Assembly (NCBI GenBank): GCA_964479435.1
Contig: CAYZME010000015.1
Coordinates: 1 to 28,035, forward strand
DNA length: 28,035 nt
Reading direction: 5' to 3'
DNA from: JAAYKS01 sp964479435
GTDB taxonomy: Bacteria; Bacillota; Clostridia; Saccharofermentanales; UBA5734
Shown here: piece after piece, positions 1 through 7,038 of the stretch
How positions within the stretch are numbered: the first letter of the stretch is position 1
Layout of the letters: every line of letters begins with the position of its first letter
Notes under the pieces: generated by a model
Databases searched by the model: none
What the model was told of the DNA's origin: nothing
Seen by the model: the letters and a program-made list of their open reading frames with translations, nothing else
Position numbers and translations under genes: made by a program

Positions 1-1
1 C

Positions 2-522
2 TTATTTCTTGTCTTTCAGGTCGCTAAACAGCCAATCGGTAAGCTCCTGAGATGGAACCTTTGCCCATATCTGCGTGGTATCAAACTCGGGGTATCGGTA
101 GCGCCAACGGTCATATTCCTCTTTGGTGATTTCCCCGGACTCCAACTTTGCAGCCTGTTCGCGCCAAGCAGAAAGCATGCGGAGCATATCATCATAGGTT
201 CGCGCTCTGGATTTATCCAGTTTGAGGCACAGCTCGCCGTCAACCTCTTTGATTTGCAGGCCGCGCAAATCTTCAAGAGCAAACAGGGTGTGAAGTAAGC
301 CAACGTCGCTGTCGATATCGGGAAGCTCAAGGGCATGGGGCGAAACGTCAAGAACAGAAGCAAGTGCTTTGGTTAAATCCGCCTTTGGTGTCCGTGTGCC
401 GGATTCATATTGCGCCATGCGGACATCGGCGGTCTTTTCGTCAAAGCCCACCTTCTGCCCAAGATATTTCTGCGTCATGCCGCGCAGATTGCGGATAAAT
501 CTGATTCTTCACCGATAGCCAT
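2..522 (-). pseudogene. XRE-family HTH repressor, frameshifted near its N-terminus
   Basis: The longest open frame starts at 478 and encodes 158 residues beginning MTQKYLGQKVGF, the second half of an XRE/Cro helix-turn-helix (VRMAQYESGTRTPKADLTKA follows), then a C-terminal region of about 100 residues without a recognised domain. It lacks the first helix. Reading from an ATG at 522 gives MAIGE and then the wrong frame; adding one base near 505-511 would yield MAIGE-RIRFIRNLRG joined directly to MTQKY, a textbook XRE N-terminus. The gene therefore has a one-base deletion, or the assembly has an error there. The stop codon is at 2-4. It diverges from the MBL/E1 operon and is the natural candidate for its repressor, which is inference. 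If the frameshift is real the repressor is probably inactive. Confidence 0.8.
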
Positions 523-634
523 AGCTCCGTCCCCTGTTCGTAGTAAATTGACCTCTGACATAAGTATGGCATATACGTTTAAGGGTAGCAAGAAAAACTT
601 TAACAAATAAGTTAAATATTTTTCCGCAAACCAC

Positions 635-663
635 TTGACTTTAACAATAACGCTTAGTATTAT
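635..663 (+). promoter_or_regulatory. Sigma-A-type promoter for the accessory operon
   Basis: TTGACT (635-640) is followed by a 17-base spacer and TATTAT (658-663). It lies between the divergent repressor gene and the first rightward gene. A transcript would begin near 670, just downstream of the first ATG of the next gene (662), so either that ATG is not used or the match is fortuitous. Confidence 0.5.
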
Positions 664-1015
664 GGATGACGAGGACGAATCCGCGCCTGATACGTGCAAA
701 GTCATAAAGTCGCCTGCTAAGCCTGCGGCTTCCCCATATGCGAACAAGATAGGAGCAACAGCGCAACCACCGCTCTCTAAAGTTGCGGAAAGTGCGGAGC
801 CATTTTACAACACCGCCAAACCCGCCTCTGCAGGGGAGGCGCCGAAGATGGATTTATCCGGCGTGAAGCCGGGCGTGGCTATCATCCATAATAAATTCGG
901 CGATGGCCTAGTAGTGAAGATTGCAGACGGTAAAATCCACATCGCGTTTGGCAAGGCAGAAAAAGCGTTTCTGTTTCCAAGCTCTTTTGAGAACGGGTTT
1001 TTGCGGGTGGAGTAA
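662..1015 (+). CDS. Small protein with C-terminal SH3/Tudor-like beta-barrel segment
   Basis: The predicted product has about 117 residues from the ATG at 662. Residues 1-60 are a proline/alanine/serine-rich, probably disordered linker. The last 50 residues read VKPGVAIIHNKFGDGLVV and continue through IHIAFGKAEKAFLFPSSF, a pattern (G..V.H..FG.G.V, then V.F....K.F..P..F) seen in small beta-barrel domains such as those at the C-terminus of UvrD/PcrA helicases. No enzyme motif is visible. The start is uncertain: 662 overlaps the -10 box of a promoter-like sequence and has no clear ribosome binding site, whereas ATG 848 is preceded by AGGGGAGG with 8-base spacing and would give a 55-residue protein consisting only of the barrel. 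It is followed 20 bases later by the membrane-protein gene and probably shares its transcript. Function unknown. Confidence 0.55.
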   Translation: MDDEDESAPDTCKVIKSPAKPAASPYANKIGATAQPPLSKVAESAEPFYNTAKPASAGEAPKMDLSGVKPGVAIIHNKFGDGLVVKIADGKIHIAFGKAEKAFLFPSSFENGFLRVE

Positions 1016-1035
1016 ACAATGTTGGAGATGATTCA

Positions 1036-1728
1036 ATGAAAGACTTAAAGGATTACCGAGAGAGAGAGTTACCGCTATTTGTGATAGCGAACGTGCTTTT
1101 GTTCCTAATCGCCCACAATTTCATAAAGATTGATATAAACGATTTATCCGGTTCGCTCGAGATCATATCGCAAGTCTTCATTTCTGCTGTCTTGTCTGTT
1201 ATTGCCTTTGGATTTATTCTGATGGTCGAATGCCTATTCACAAGCAAGTTCAAGGAAAGATTAGTGTACTTGTTTGGTTTCTTCGGTTGTCTGTTATTGC
1301 CCAGCTGCACTATCTTTTCAGCTATCAAAAATAAGGATAATGACAACCGCTTCTCGTATGATAAAGCCGCAGAGCGCTACAAAGACATATATGAGAAGAT
1401 GCCAATCGAACCCAGTGCAAGGCAACGTTATGAAAATGAGCGTTGGTATGAGATATACGCCAAACATCGTGACGCACAGATAATTCGCTCGTCCCAACGA
1501 GACTCGCTACTGTGCCGTGATGTGTATATTGCAACGTTGGTGATGGTAGTGCTTTATGTCGTTGTCGTTGCTGCACAAATGGTCGATTTCCGTTGTACAT
1601 ATCTACTTTTTCTAATTATCATGGCCATCATCACCAATGTCGGAGCAAACCGTAAAGCAGCGAGGTTTGCATATAACGTCATCGCGTATGACATTACAGA
1701 ATCCTCCAAAAAGGAGGATAAAACATGA
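1036..1728 (+). CDS. Five-helix membrane protein, unknown; candidate effector
   Basis: 230 residues. Hydrophobic segments are visible at about 11-29, 46-67, 76-97, 163-182 and 187-204. Between helices 3 and 4 is a charged helical stretch (about 98-160) rich in Arg, Glu and Tyr, expected to be soluble. There is no signal peptide, transporter motif or catalytic signature, and I do not recognise the family. GGAG at 1023-1026 precedes the ATG. The stop overlaps the start of the first MBL gene by four bases (ATGA), so the two are translationally coupled. In conflict operons, small multi-helix membrane proteins often act as membrane-disrupting effectors; assigning that role here rests only on context. 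Confidence 0.75.
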   Translation: MKDLKDYRERELPLFVIANVLLFLIAHNFIKIDINDLSGSLEIISQVFISAVLSVIAFGFILMVECLFTSKFKERLVYLFGFFGCLLLPSCTIFSAIKNKDNDNRFSYDKAAERYKDIYEKMPIEPSARQRYENERWYEIYAKHRDAQIIRSSQRDSLLCRDVYIATLVMVVLYVVVVAAQMVDFRCTYLLFLIIMAIITNVGANRKAARFAYNVIAYDITESSKKEDKT

Positions 1729-2576
1729 ACCTGACTGTAAAATTCTATGATGTTGAACATGGTAGTTGTACGCATATTATCACGCCTAACGGGAAGCATT
1801 TCTTGGTCGATATTGGAACCAAATCGAACAAGAGTATTTGTCGGCATTTGAAGTATACGTATTTCCCTTATCAAGGGCGTATCGACTATCTTGTGATCAC
1901 ACACCCACACATCGACCATATTGCAGATTTAGAAAATTTGTATACATACGAAATAAAGCCACATACTTTACGCAGGCCGAGAGCAGCATTCCCGCTGCAA
2001 ATCGTTTCAACTGATACACAGTCGCAAATAGCTCTGAAACGTAAAGCAAATGAAATGGACGCAGAATATAATTCTCCTGTAACAGTTGACCTAGTTTTAC
2101 CAATTAATAATGGGGGCGTTAAGATTAGCTTCTTTGACCCAAATGTCAGCGCCCACGAAAAGGACGACACAAACAATCATTCGTGTGTTATGGTTCTTGA
2201 ATATTCGGGATTTAAAGTCGTGCTTACCGGGGATAATCCGTCTGCGAAGCTAATCGAGATGCTTCAGCAACAATCACTTTTCAAACAGATCATCGCAAAC
2301 GCGACTGTTCTTTTGGCTCCCCACCACGGGCGTGACAGCGATTATTGCGATGAGTTTGTGAAAGCGGTAAACCCTCGGCTTACCGTTTTTTCTGATAAGC
2401 CGATTCAACATGAAACCCAAGCTCATTCGGCACAAAAATACTATACCCATACAAGGGGTGTTCAATGGAATGGGGCCAACCGCTATATTCTCACAACCCG
2501 GAATGACGGGACAATCACATTTATATTCAAAGAAGATGGAAATTGGACCATTAATAAATCCTCGACGGAATACTGA
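1725..2576 (+). CDS. ComEC-like metallo-beta-lactamase fold hydrolase (MBL1)
   Basis: 283 residues. The metal-binding signature is THPHIDH (H60, H62, D64, H65), preceded by LVDIG (D29). Downstream, NNHSCVMVLEY leads into VVLTGD (D170) and LLAPHHG (H200, H201). This arrangement is that of the soluble ComEC/Rec2-type MBL domain, which acts on nucleic acids or phosphodiesters; no membrane segments or DNA-binding extension are present. Typical ComEC-like MBL domains are about 250-300 residues, so the protein appears complete. AAAGGAGG precedes the ATG, which overlaps the stop of the membrane-protein gene. It sits in an operon with a second MBL protein and an E2-E1-JAB fusion. Substrate unknown: nuclease, cyclic-nucleotide phosphodiesterase or peptide hydrolase are all possible. 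Confidence 0.85.
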   Translation: MNLTVKFYDVEHGSCTHIITPNGKHFLVDIGTKSNKSICRHLKYTYFPYQGRIDYLVITHPHIDHIADLENLYTYEIKPHTLRRPRAAFPLQIVSTDTQSQIALKRKANEMDAEYNSPVTVDLVLPINNGGVKISFFDPNVSAHEKDDTNNHSCVMVLEYSGFKVVLTGDNPSAKLIEMLQQQSLFKQIIANATVLLAPHHGRDSDYCDEFVKAVNPRLTVFSDKPIQHETQAHSAQKYYTHTRGVQWNGANRYILTTRNDGTITFIFKEDGNWTINKSSTEY

Positions 2577-2596
2577 CCGAACGGAGGGTAATAGCT

Positions 2597-2763
2597 AATG
2601 AGTTTAGTGAATATGTCATTGTTCGTGAGTTTATGCGCTTTCTACACCCCAATCATTCCAAGACGTTTTAAGCGCTGCTGTTCACCTGACGTCGGACTGG
2701 AAAGGAATCAAGCACATCCTTGAAAGCAACAAACAATTTACACGTACAGAAAGGAGTATAATT
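2597..2763 (+). pseudogene. Inter-MBL segment with small ORF and coding-like fragments
   Basis: The gap between the two MBL genes is not obviously empty. An ATG at 2598 with a good ribosome binding site (GGAGGG, 2583-2588) opens a 41-codon frame ending at 2723. Two other frames look more protein-like: one reads EFSEYVIVREFMRFLHPNHS and stops at about 2671; another then reads AAVHLTSDWKGIKHILESNK and runs in phase into the MBL2 start. Read in series with a frameshift they resemble the remains of one longer gene. I do not recognise a family. It could be a decayed operon member or a real small protein from ATG 2598. Confidence 0.3.
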
Positions 2764-3846
2764 ATGAGTCAGAAAATTACATTCTTCCCCTTGGGGAACG
2801 CGGAATCGGTACTGTTGGAGCTATCCAACGGTAAAAAGATGCTTATGGACTTTGCCGACACACATACTGACGATACCGGAGATAAAAGATATGACTTAAC
2901 AACCGCGCTCGCATCGAACAAATCGTTTGATGTGGTGATGTTTAGTCACGCGCACGACGATCACGTTCAGGGGGCTAAAGACTTTTTCGAGTTTGACCAC
3001 GCCGACAAGTACAAAGGAAACGGGCGAGCGAAAATAAAAGAACTTTGGGTTTCGTCAGCCTTTGTGCTTGACTCCAATGTATGCGAAGATGCCCGTGTCA
3101 TAAGACAAGAGGCGCGGTATCGCCTAAAAAACGGTTATGGCATAAAAGTCTTTGCTGAGCCCGACAAGCTCGACAAATGGCTTGAAGAAAACGATCTATC
3201 AACAGACGATGCCGAGAATTCAATCATACACGCCGGAACTCTGCTCGACAACTCTAAACACGAATTAGGCGAGGAGCTTGAGGTGTTTGTTCATGCGCCT
3301 TTTTCGGAAGACTCTGACGATGTAGAAGACCGTAATGATCCGTCGATTGTCCTGCAACTCCGATTGTATAATCTTTCACGAGAAACGAATATATTCATAA
3401 CCGGCGACGCACCGCACGAGATCCTCGATAAGATAGTTGAGCGTTCAGAGAACGGCGAGAATGCAGATTATCTCAAGTGGGATATTTATGACATCCCCCA
3501 TCATTGCAGCCACACGGGACTATCTGACAAGCGGGGGGATAAAATCACCGAGACATCTGACAATATCAAGCGATTGCTGTCAGATTATTCTCAGCAGAAC
3601 GCGGTAATGATTGCATCATGTAGGCCATTTAGCGATGTAGGCAAGGATGATACCCAACCTCCGCATTACCAGACGAGGGATGCTTACATAGAGTATAGCG
3701 GCAAAAAAAGGTTCATTGCGACGATGGAGTATCCCAACGAGCGTAACCCTAAGCCCCTCGTTTATGAGATTGACATGTTCGGCATACACGAGAAGCCTAA
3801 TATATTGAGCCCAATAATATCAACGCCCGCACCGAGGGCGGGTTAA
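2764..3846 (+). CDS. Metallo-beta-lactamase fold hydrolase (MBL2) with Gly-ending tail
   Basis: 360 residues. The signature SHAHDDH (H62, H64, D65, D66, H67) follows a two-strand start (ITFFPLGNAESVLLEL) and MDFAD. A later ligand is in FITGDAP (D215), and IPHHCSH (H246, H247) completes the set. The fold is the same ComEC-like class as MBL1, but it is longer, with an acidic insertion (about 130-195) and a C-terminal extension. The last 12 residues form a proline-rich tail ending in PAPRAG. AAAGGAG lies 6-7 bases before the ATG. Only one base separates the stop from the E2-E1-JAB gene, implying tight co-expression. The tail could be the acceptor for E1/E2-mediated conjugation, as the C-terminus of CD-NTase is in type II CBASS, but this is inference. 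Confidence 0.85.
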   Translation: MSQKITFFPLGNAESVLLELSNGKKMLMDFADTHTDDTGDKRYDLTTALASNKSFDVVMFSHAHDDHVQGAKDFFEFDHADKYKGNGRAKIKELWVSSAFVLDSNVCEDARVIRQEARYRLKNGYGIKVFAEPDKLDKWLEENDLSTDDAENSIIHAGTLLDNSKHELGEELEVFVHAPFSEDSDDVEDRNDPSIVLQLRLYNLSRETNIFITGDAPHEILDKIVERSENGENADYLKWDIYDIPHHCSHTGLSDKRGDKITETSDNIKRLLSDYSQQNAVMIASCRPFSDVGKDDTQPPHYQTRDAYIEYSGKKRFIATMEYPNERNPKPLVYEIDMFGIHEKPNILSPIISTPAPRAG

Positions 3847-3847
3847 T

Positions 3848-6100
3848 ATGGAGAGCACCCAAATCAATCCAGCATATGAGCTAACGAAGCAGATACTGGT
3901 CGTCTTGGAGCGCGGCGACCCGTATCGTGCTTCGCTACGCGAATTTCGGCAAAATACAAACGCTACTGGATTAGTCGATGAAATAGCGCTTGACTACGAG
4001 ATTGTTGGGCTATGTCAATACCCAGTTTACAAAGAAATCCGTAAGATTGAGCCAATAACCATATCAATTCAGGATGGGAGTTTGCCGCAGGTTTATCTGC
4101 GTGAAGATTTTCCAACAGTCCCGCATCTGATCGTTGATCGTAGCGGCAAGCAACGGTCTATCTGCTATACTGATTTATCATATAACGAGATAACGCACAA
4201 ACTCAATGGGCGTTTCCTTATCGAATGCATCAATGAATGGTTTATAAAGACTGCCCGCAACGAACTTCATCGCGAAGACCAACCTCTAGAGCCGTTTTTC
4301 TACGGCACAAGCGATATAATTATCGTCAACCCTCAGGAAACCGATCATCACTTTTTAAAGTTTATAGAACTACAGCAAAATGATAGGCTTATATTGAAAC
4401 AAGTTTCGGATGATAGTGATGGAGCGGAGATGAAGCAGTATGTGATAATAAAATTATCACTACCACCGAGTTTTGATAATATTATCCATAACCCTCCGGC
4501 AACGTTGCTTGAGCTATTGGGGCGGTTTGACGCACGGCAATTATCTGTGCAGTTTATGGAGGAACTATGGTCAATACTCAAGATTCGCCAAAATCAAAAT
4601 GAGTTTTTGCGACTCTTTGGGGCAAATACCACCTCACTTTTATGCTGTCCCTGTATAATAACTCTTTGCATACCGCAGAAGAGAACATCTTCAGGAAGTA
4701 TCGAGCGTTCGGATTTTCGTGTCTTTCTGACGGAGGGAAGATCGTTTGGTGAAGTCCTGCATGACTTTGGCATTGAACGCGAAAGGAAAAAAGGACAGAA
4801 AACCAATAAGCTAATAGCAACCGATGTAAATAACTGGGGTGCAAACATCAAGATTCGTCAGTTGAGTCTCCACTTGGCAAGCATTGCTGCACTTGCTCGC
4901 GTTTACAACAACATTGATATTGATTCACAGTTGCGATATACACTAATCGGTGCAGGAGCTCTAGGTTCACAGTTATTCGCAAATTGCATACGTTCAGGCT
5001 TCGGAAAGTGGATAGTCGTAGATAAAGATATTATCTTTCCTCATAACCTCGCTCGGCATATCCTTACGATCAATTCTATTGGAAAATCAAAAGCTACAGC
5101 ATTAGAACAATACGCAAAAGCTATCCTTGAAGATGCTGAGGTTTCATCTGTTGTTGCGGATGTTCTTGATACGCATAGCAACGACTTAAGCGAAGCATTT
5201 AATACAGCCGATGTCATTGTTGATGTTTCAACTTCTGTCGCAGTAGAGAGAATGCTCGCGCTTGATACAGAGTCGCAAGCTCGACGCATCTCTCTTTTCC
5301 TAAACCCTTGTGGGAGTCACCTCGTAATGCTGTGCGAAGATATCGAGCGCAATGTTACACTTGATTTATTAGAAATGCAATTATATTCTATCCTTTCAAC
5401 CAAACAAGATTATATCGATTATTTCAAATTGCCTCAAACAATCGCCTATGCTACTTCTTGCCGCGATATTACGAGTAGAATTTCGCAAGATAACATTGCG
5501 CTCTGCGCAGCTGTTGCGAGCAAGGAGTTAAAGAGAGTGCAAACATCAAAATCTGCAAGTATAACGACATGGACTATCACCGAAGACGGCATTAATGTAG
5601 ATAGGCACGACGGTGAACATTGGCGTTCCGTATATTGTGGTAAATGGCGCGTCTCAATACGTGAGTCACTACTATGTGTACTTCTGGCAAAGCGCATTGA
5701 ACGCCAGCCTAACGAAACTGGTGGTGTGCTTATTGGGCAATATGACTTTTCGCGGAAAATTATATACATTGCCGACATGATATTCTCACCCGATGACAGC
5801 ATAGAGTCGCCAACTTCATACATCCGTGGATGCGAAAACTTGCCAGACCAAATTCATCAAATAGCATCGCTAACCTACAATAATTATAGCTATATTGGTG
5901 AATGGCATAGTCACCCAGGTGGTTGTACCGCTATGAGCCGGTTAGATGAAAGGCTTCTCGGCACAATCAGCCTTGTCAATGAAGCAGAGTGCTTGCTCGG
6001 TTGCATGGTTATCTGCGGCGCGGGGGGGAATTTTTCTGTGCATATACGAGAGGGTAGCGTAACGTTTTCGTCTGCGTTGAAGTTGAGTGATGCGGAGTAG
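3848..6100 (+). CDS. E2-E1-JAB triple-domain ubiquitin-like conjugation protein
   Basis: 750 residues combining three enzymes. Residues 1-160 resemble a prokaryotic E2 domain: PHLIVDRSGKQRSICYTD puts a candidate active Cys at C106, followed by the WF-helix region and EPFFYG. Residues 360-565 are a ThiF/E1 adenylation domain with GAGALG (368-373), VDKD (D392, D394), HNLAR (N400, R403) and a candidate catalytic Cys at C538 in TSCRDITSRI. Residues 600-740 are a JAB/JAMM metalloprotease: upstream E623 in ETGGVLIG, then EWHSHPGGCTAMSRLD with H687, H689, S697 and D700 in exact H-x-H-x7-S-x2-D spacing. The protein can therefore in principle activate, transfer and remove a C-terminal glycine conjugate. 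CBASS splits these jobs between Cap2 (E2-E1) and Cap3 (JAB). It is last in the operon; no ubiquitin-like gene is present. The E2 assignment is weaker than E1 and JAB. Confidence 0.9.
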   Translation: MESTQINPAYELTKQILVVLERGDPYRASLREFRQNTNATGLVDEIALDYEIVGLCQYPVYKEIRKIEPITISIQDGSLPQVYLREDFPTVPHLIVDRSGKQRSICYTDLSYNEITHKLNGRFLIECINEWFIKTARNELHREDQPLEPFFYGTSDIIIVNPQETDHHFLKFIELQQNDRLILKQVSDDSDGAEMKQYVIIKLSLPPSFDNIIHNPPATLLELLGRFDARQLSVQFMEELWSILKIRQNQNEFLRLFGANTTSLLCCPCIITLCIPQKRTSSGSIERSDFRVFLTEGRSFGEVLHDFGIERERKKGQKTNKLIATDVNNWGANIKIRQLSLHLASIAALARVYNNIDIDSQLRYTLIGAGALGSQLFANCIRSGFGKWIVVDKDIIFPHNLARHILTINSIGKSKATALEQYAKAILEDAEVSSVVADVLDTHSNDLSEAFNTADVIVDVSTSVAVERMLALDTESQARRISLFLNPCGSHLVMLCEDIERNVTLDLLEMQLYSILSTKQDYIDYFKLPQTIAYATSCRDITSRISQDNIALCAAVASKELKRVQTSKSASITTWTITEDGINVDRHDGEHWRSVYCGKWRVSIRESLLCVLLAKRIERQPNETGGVLIGQYDFSRKIIYIADMIFSPDDSIESPTSYIRGCENLPDQIHQIASLTYNNYSYIGEWHSHPGGCTAMSRLDERLLGTISLVNEAECLLGCMVICGAGGNFSVHIREGSVTFSSALKLSDAE

Positions 6101-6118
6101 TCCATAAAGAAGACAATA

Positions 6119-6181
6119 GCCACATAATCTAAACAAAATGGTTTAGATTAGAATCAAGTAGAAGCAACGAAGAAATGTGGC
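6119..6181 (+). repeat. Nested hairpin after the E2-E1-JAB gene
   Basis: A 10-bp perfect stem (6125-6134 with 6141-6150, loop AAAATG; arm TAATCTAAAC) lies inside an outer pair GCCACAT (6119-6125) and ATGTGGC (6175-6181), which share one base with it. There is no T-run after it, so it is not a standard intrinsic terminator. The same core TCTAAAC...GTTTAGA recurs at 6403-6422. Confidence 0.55.
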
Positions 6182-6189
6182 CAGAATAA

Positions 6190-6218
6190 TTGAAAGACCT
6201 GTTTCTTTGTTATATAAT
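6190..6218 (+). promoter_or_regulatory. Sigma-A-type promoter of a structured RNA
   Basis: TTGAAA (6190-6195), 17-base spacer, TATAAT (6213-6218). The predicted start is near 6225, about 260 bases before the next coding start, so it makes a long leader or a separate RNA. Confidence 0.65.
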
Positions 6219-6224
6219 TTAATC

Positions 6225-6480
6225 TAATTAAGGGATGTAGCTAGGCAGCGCTGGTGTAGGAATATACCTGCAAACCCACCGAATCGTCCATCAAGCGCTA
6301 CCTGCGATAGCGACCGACCGATAGATTTTTGATAGCAAAAGTTCGGCAACCTGTTAGGATAAGGATAGCTGAAGCTATATCGTATCAAATGGAATCAAAA
6401 CATCTAAACAAAAAAGTTTAGAAACGAGATTAACTCGGCGAGTGGGAGTGAGTCGCGACAGGTTTGAGGGTTGAGGTGGA
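6225..6480 (+). ncRNA. Candidate structured RNA, family not recognised
   Basis: No reading frame of note is present, but the region folds convincingly. AGCGCT at 6247-6252 pairs with AGCGCT at 6294-6299; inside it GGTG pairs with CACC and GTAGG (6256-6260) with CCTGC (6267-6271); outside it AGG and GCT pair with CCT and AGC. A tetraloop hairpin GATAGC-TGAA-GCTAT follows at about 6364-6377, then TCTAAAC-AAAAAA-GTTTAGA (6403-6422). It has its own promoter and ends a few bases before the ribosome binding site of the kinase-like gene. It could be a cis-regulatory leader of that gene or an independent RNA. I found no hammerhead core, group I/II intron landmarks or reverse transcriptase that would place it in a known class. 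Confidence 0.5.
6403..6422 (+). repeat. Second copy of the TCTAAAC/GTTTAGA hairpin
   Basis: A 7-bp stem (6403-6409 with 6416-6422) encloses an A6 loop. Stem and loop are nearly the same as those of the hairpin at 6125-6150, so two related hairpins bracket the promoter and most of the structured RNA. Confidence 0.5.
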
Positions 6481-6486
6481 TACAAT

Positions 6487-7038
6487 TTGAAATTATTATT
6501 TTTAATCGGCAACGCAGCGGTCGGTAAAATGACCGTCGGGCAAGAGCTTATGAAAATAACCGATTTGCGACTTTTTCATAATCACATGACGATTGAGCCG
6601 GTGATCGAAATTTTCGGACAATTTAGAGGAAAAACCATTCAACGATTACGCGAAGTTATCTTTGAAGATTTCGCTACTTCCGATTGTTACGGTATGATTT
6701 TTACTATTATGTGGGCATTTGATATGCAATCTGATTGGGATTACGTTCTCCATGTAAGCGATGTTTTCAAAAAACAGAACGCAGATGTTTATTATGCTGA
6801 ATTGGTTGCTCCACAGGAAGTTCGCCTGCAGCGAAACGTTACAGAAAACCGTTTGAAACACAAGCCCTCTAAGCAGGATACTGAAATATCCAACCAACGG
6901 CTACTTATGGATGATAGTAAACACCGCTGTGTCAGCAATGACGGTGAAATAACATTTGAGAATTATATTAAGATAAACAATACCAACCAGTCACCTGAAG
7001 CAGTTGCAAAAATGATCAAAGAACGGTTTTCATTGTGA
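6487..7038 (+). CDS. P-loop kinase/shikimate-kinase-like protein
   Basis: 183 residues from a TTG start supported by GAGGTGG at 6473-6479 with 7-base spacing; no ATG gives the N-terminal strand and Walker A motif. MKLLFLIGNAAVGKMTVG holds the Walker A loop (residues 8-16, GNAAVGKMT). The remainder resembles small nucleotide/antibiotic-kinase-like P-loop proteins: a strand ending in VYYAELVAPQEVRLQR and a lid-like segment NRLKHKPS, plausible for phosphotransfer. The substrate is unknown. Length is normal for the class (about 170-190). It lies directly after the structured RNA and its leader is probably transcribed from the 6190 promoter. Composition is A+T-rich like the rest of the accessory island. 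Its stop is followed immediately by a broken KilA-N gene. Confidence 0.75.
   Translation: MKLLFLIGNAAVGKMTVGQELMKITDLRLFHNHMTIEPVIEIFGQFRGKTIQRLREVIFEDFATSDCYGMIFTIMWAFDMQSDWDYVLHVSDVFKKQNADVYYAELVAPQEVRLQRNVTENRLKHKPSKQDTEISNQRLLMDDSKHRCVSNDGEITFENYIKINNTNQSPEAVAKMIKERFSL

Noticed and set aside
635..1015. Ubiquitin-like modifier encoded by the first small gene
   Set aside because: The C-terminus is FLRVE, with no terminal Gly-Gly or Gly, and the pattern fits a small beta-barrel rather than a beta-grasp fold.
1725..6100. Standard type II CBASS operon
   Set aside because: E1/E2 and JAB are present but there is no CD-NTase (no GS...D.D nucleotidyltransferase motif) in the operon, and the two other enzymes are MBL-fold proteins.
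6225..6480. Retron or group I/II intron RNA
   Set aside because: No reverse transcriptase or intron protein is nearby, and I did not find the conserved intron core or a clear msr/msd inverted repeat layout.
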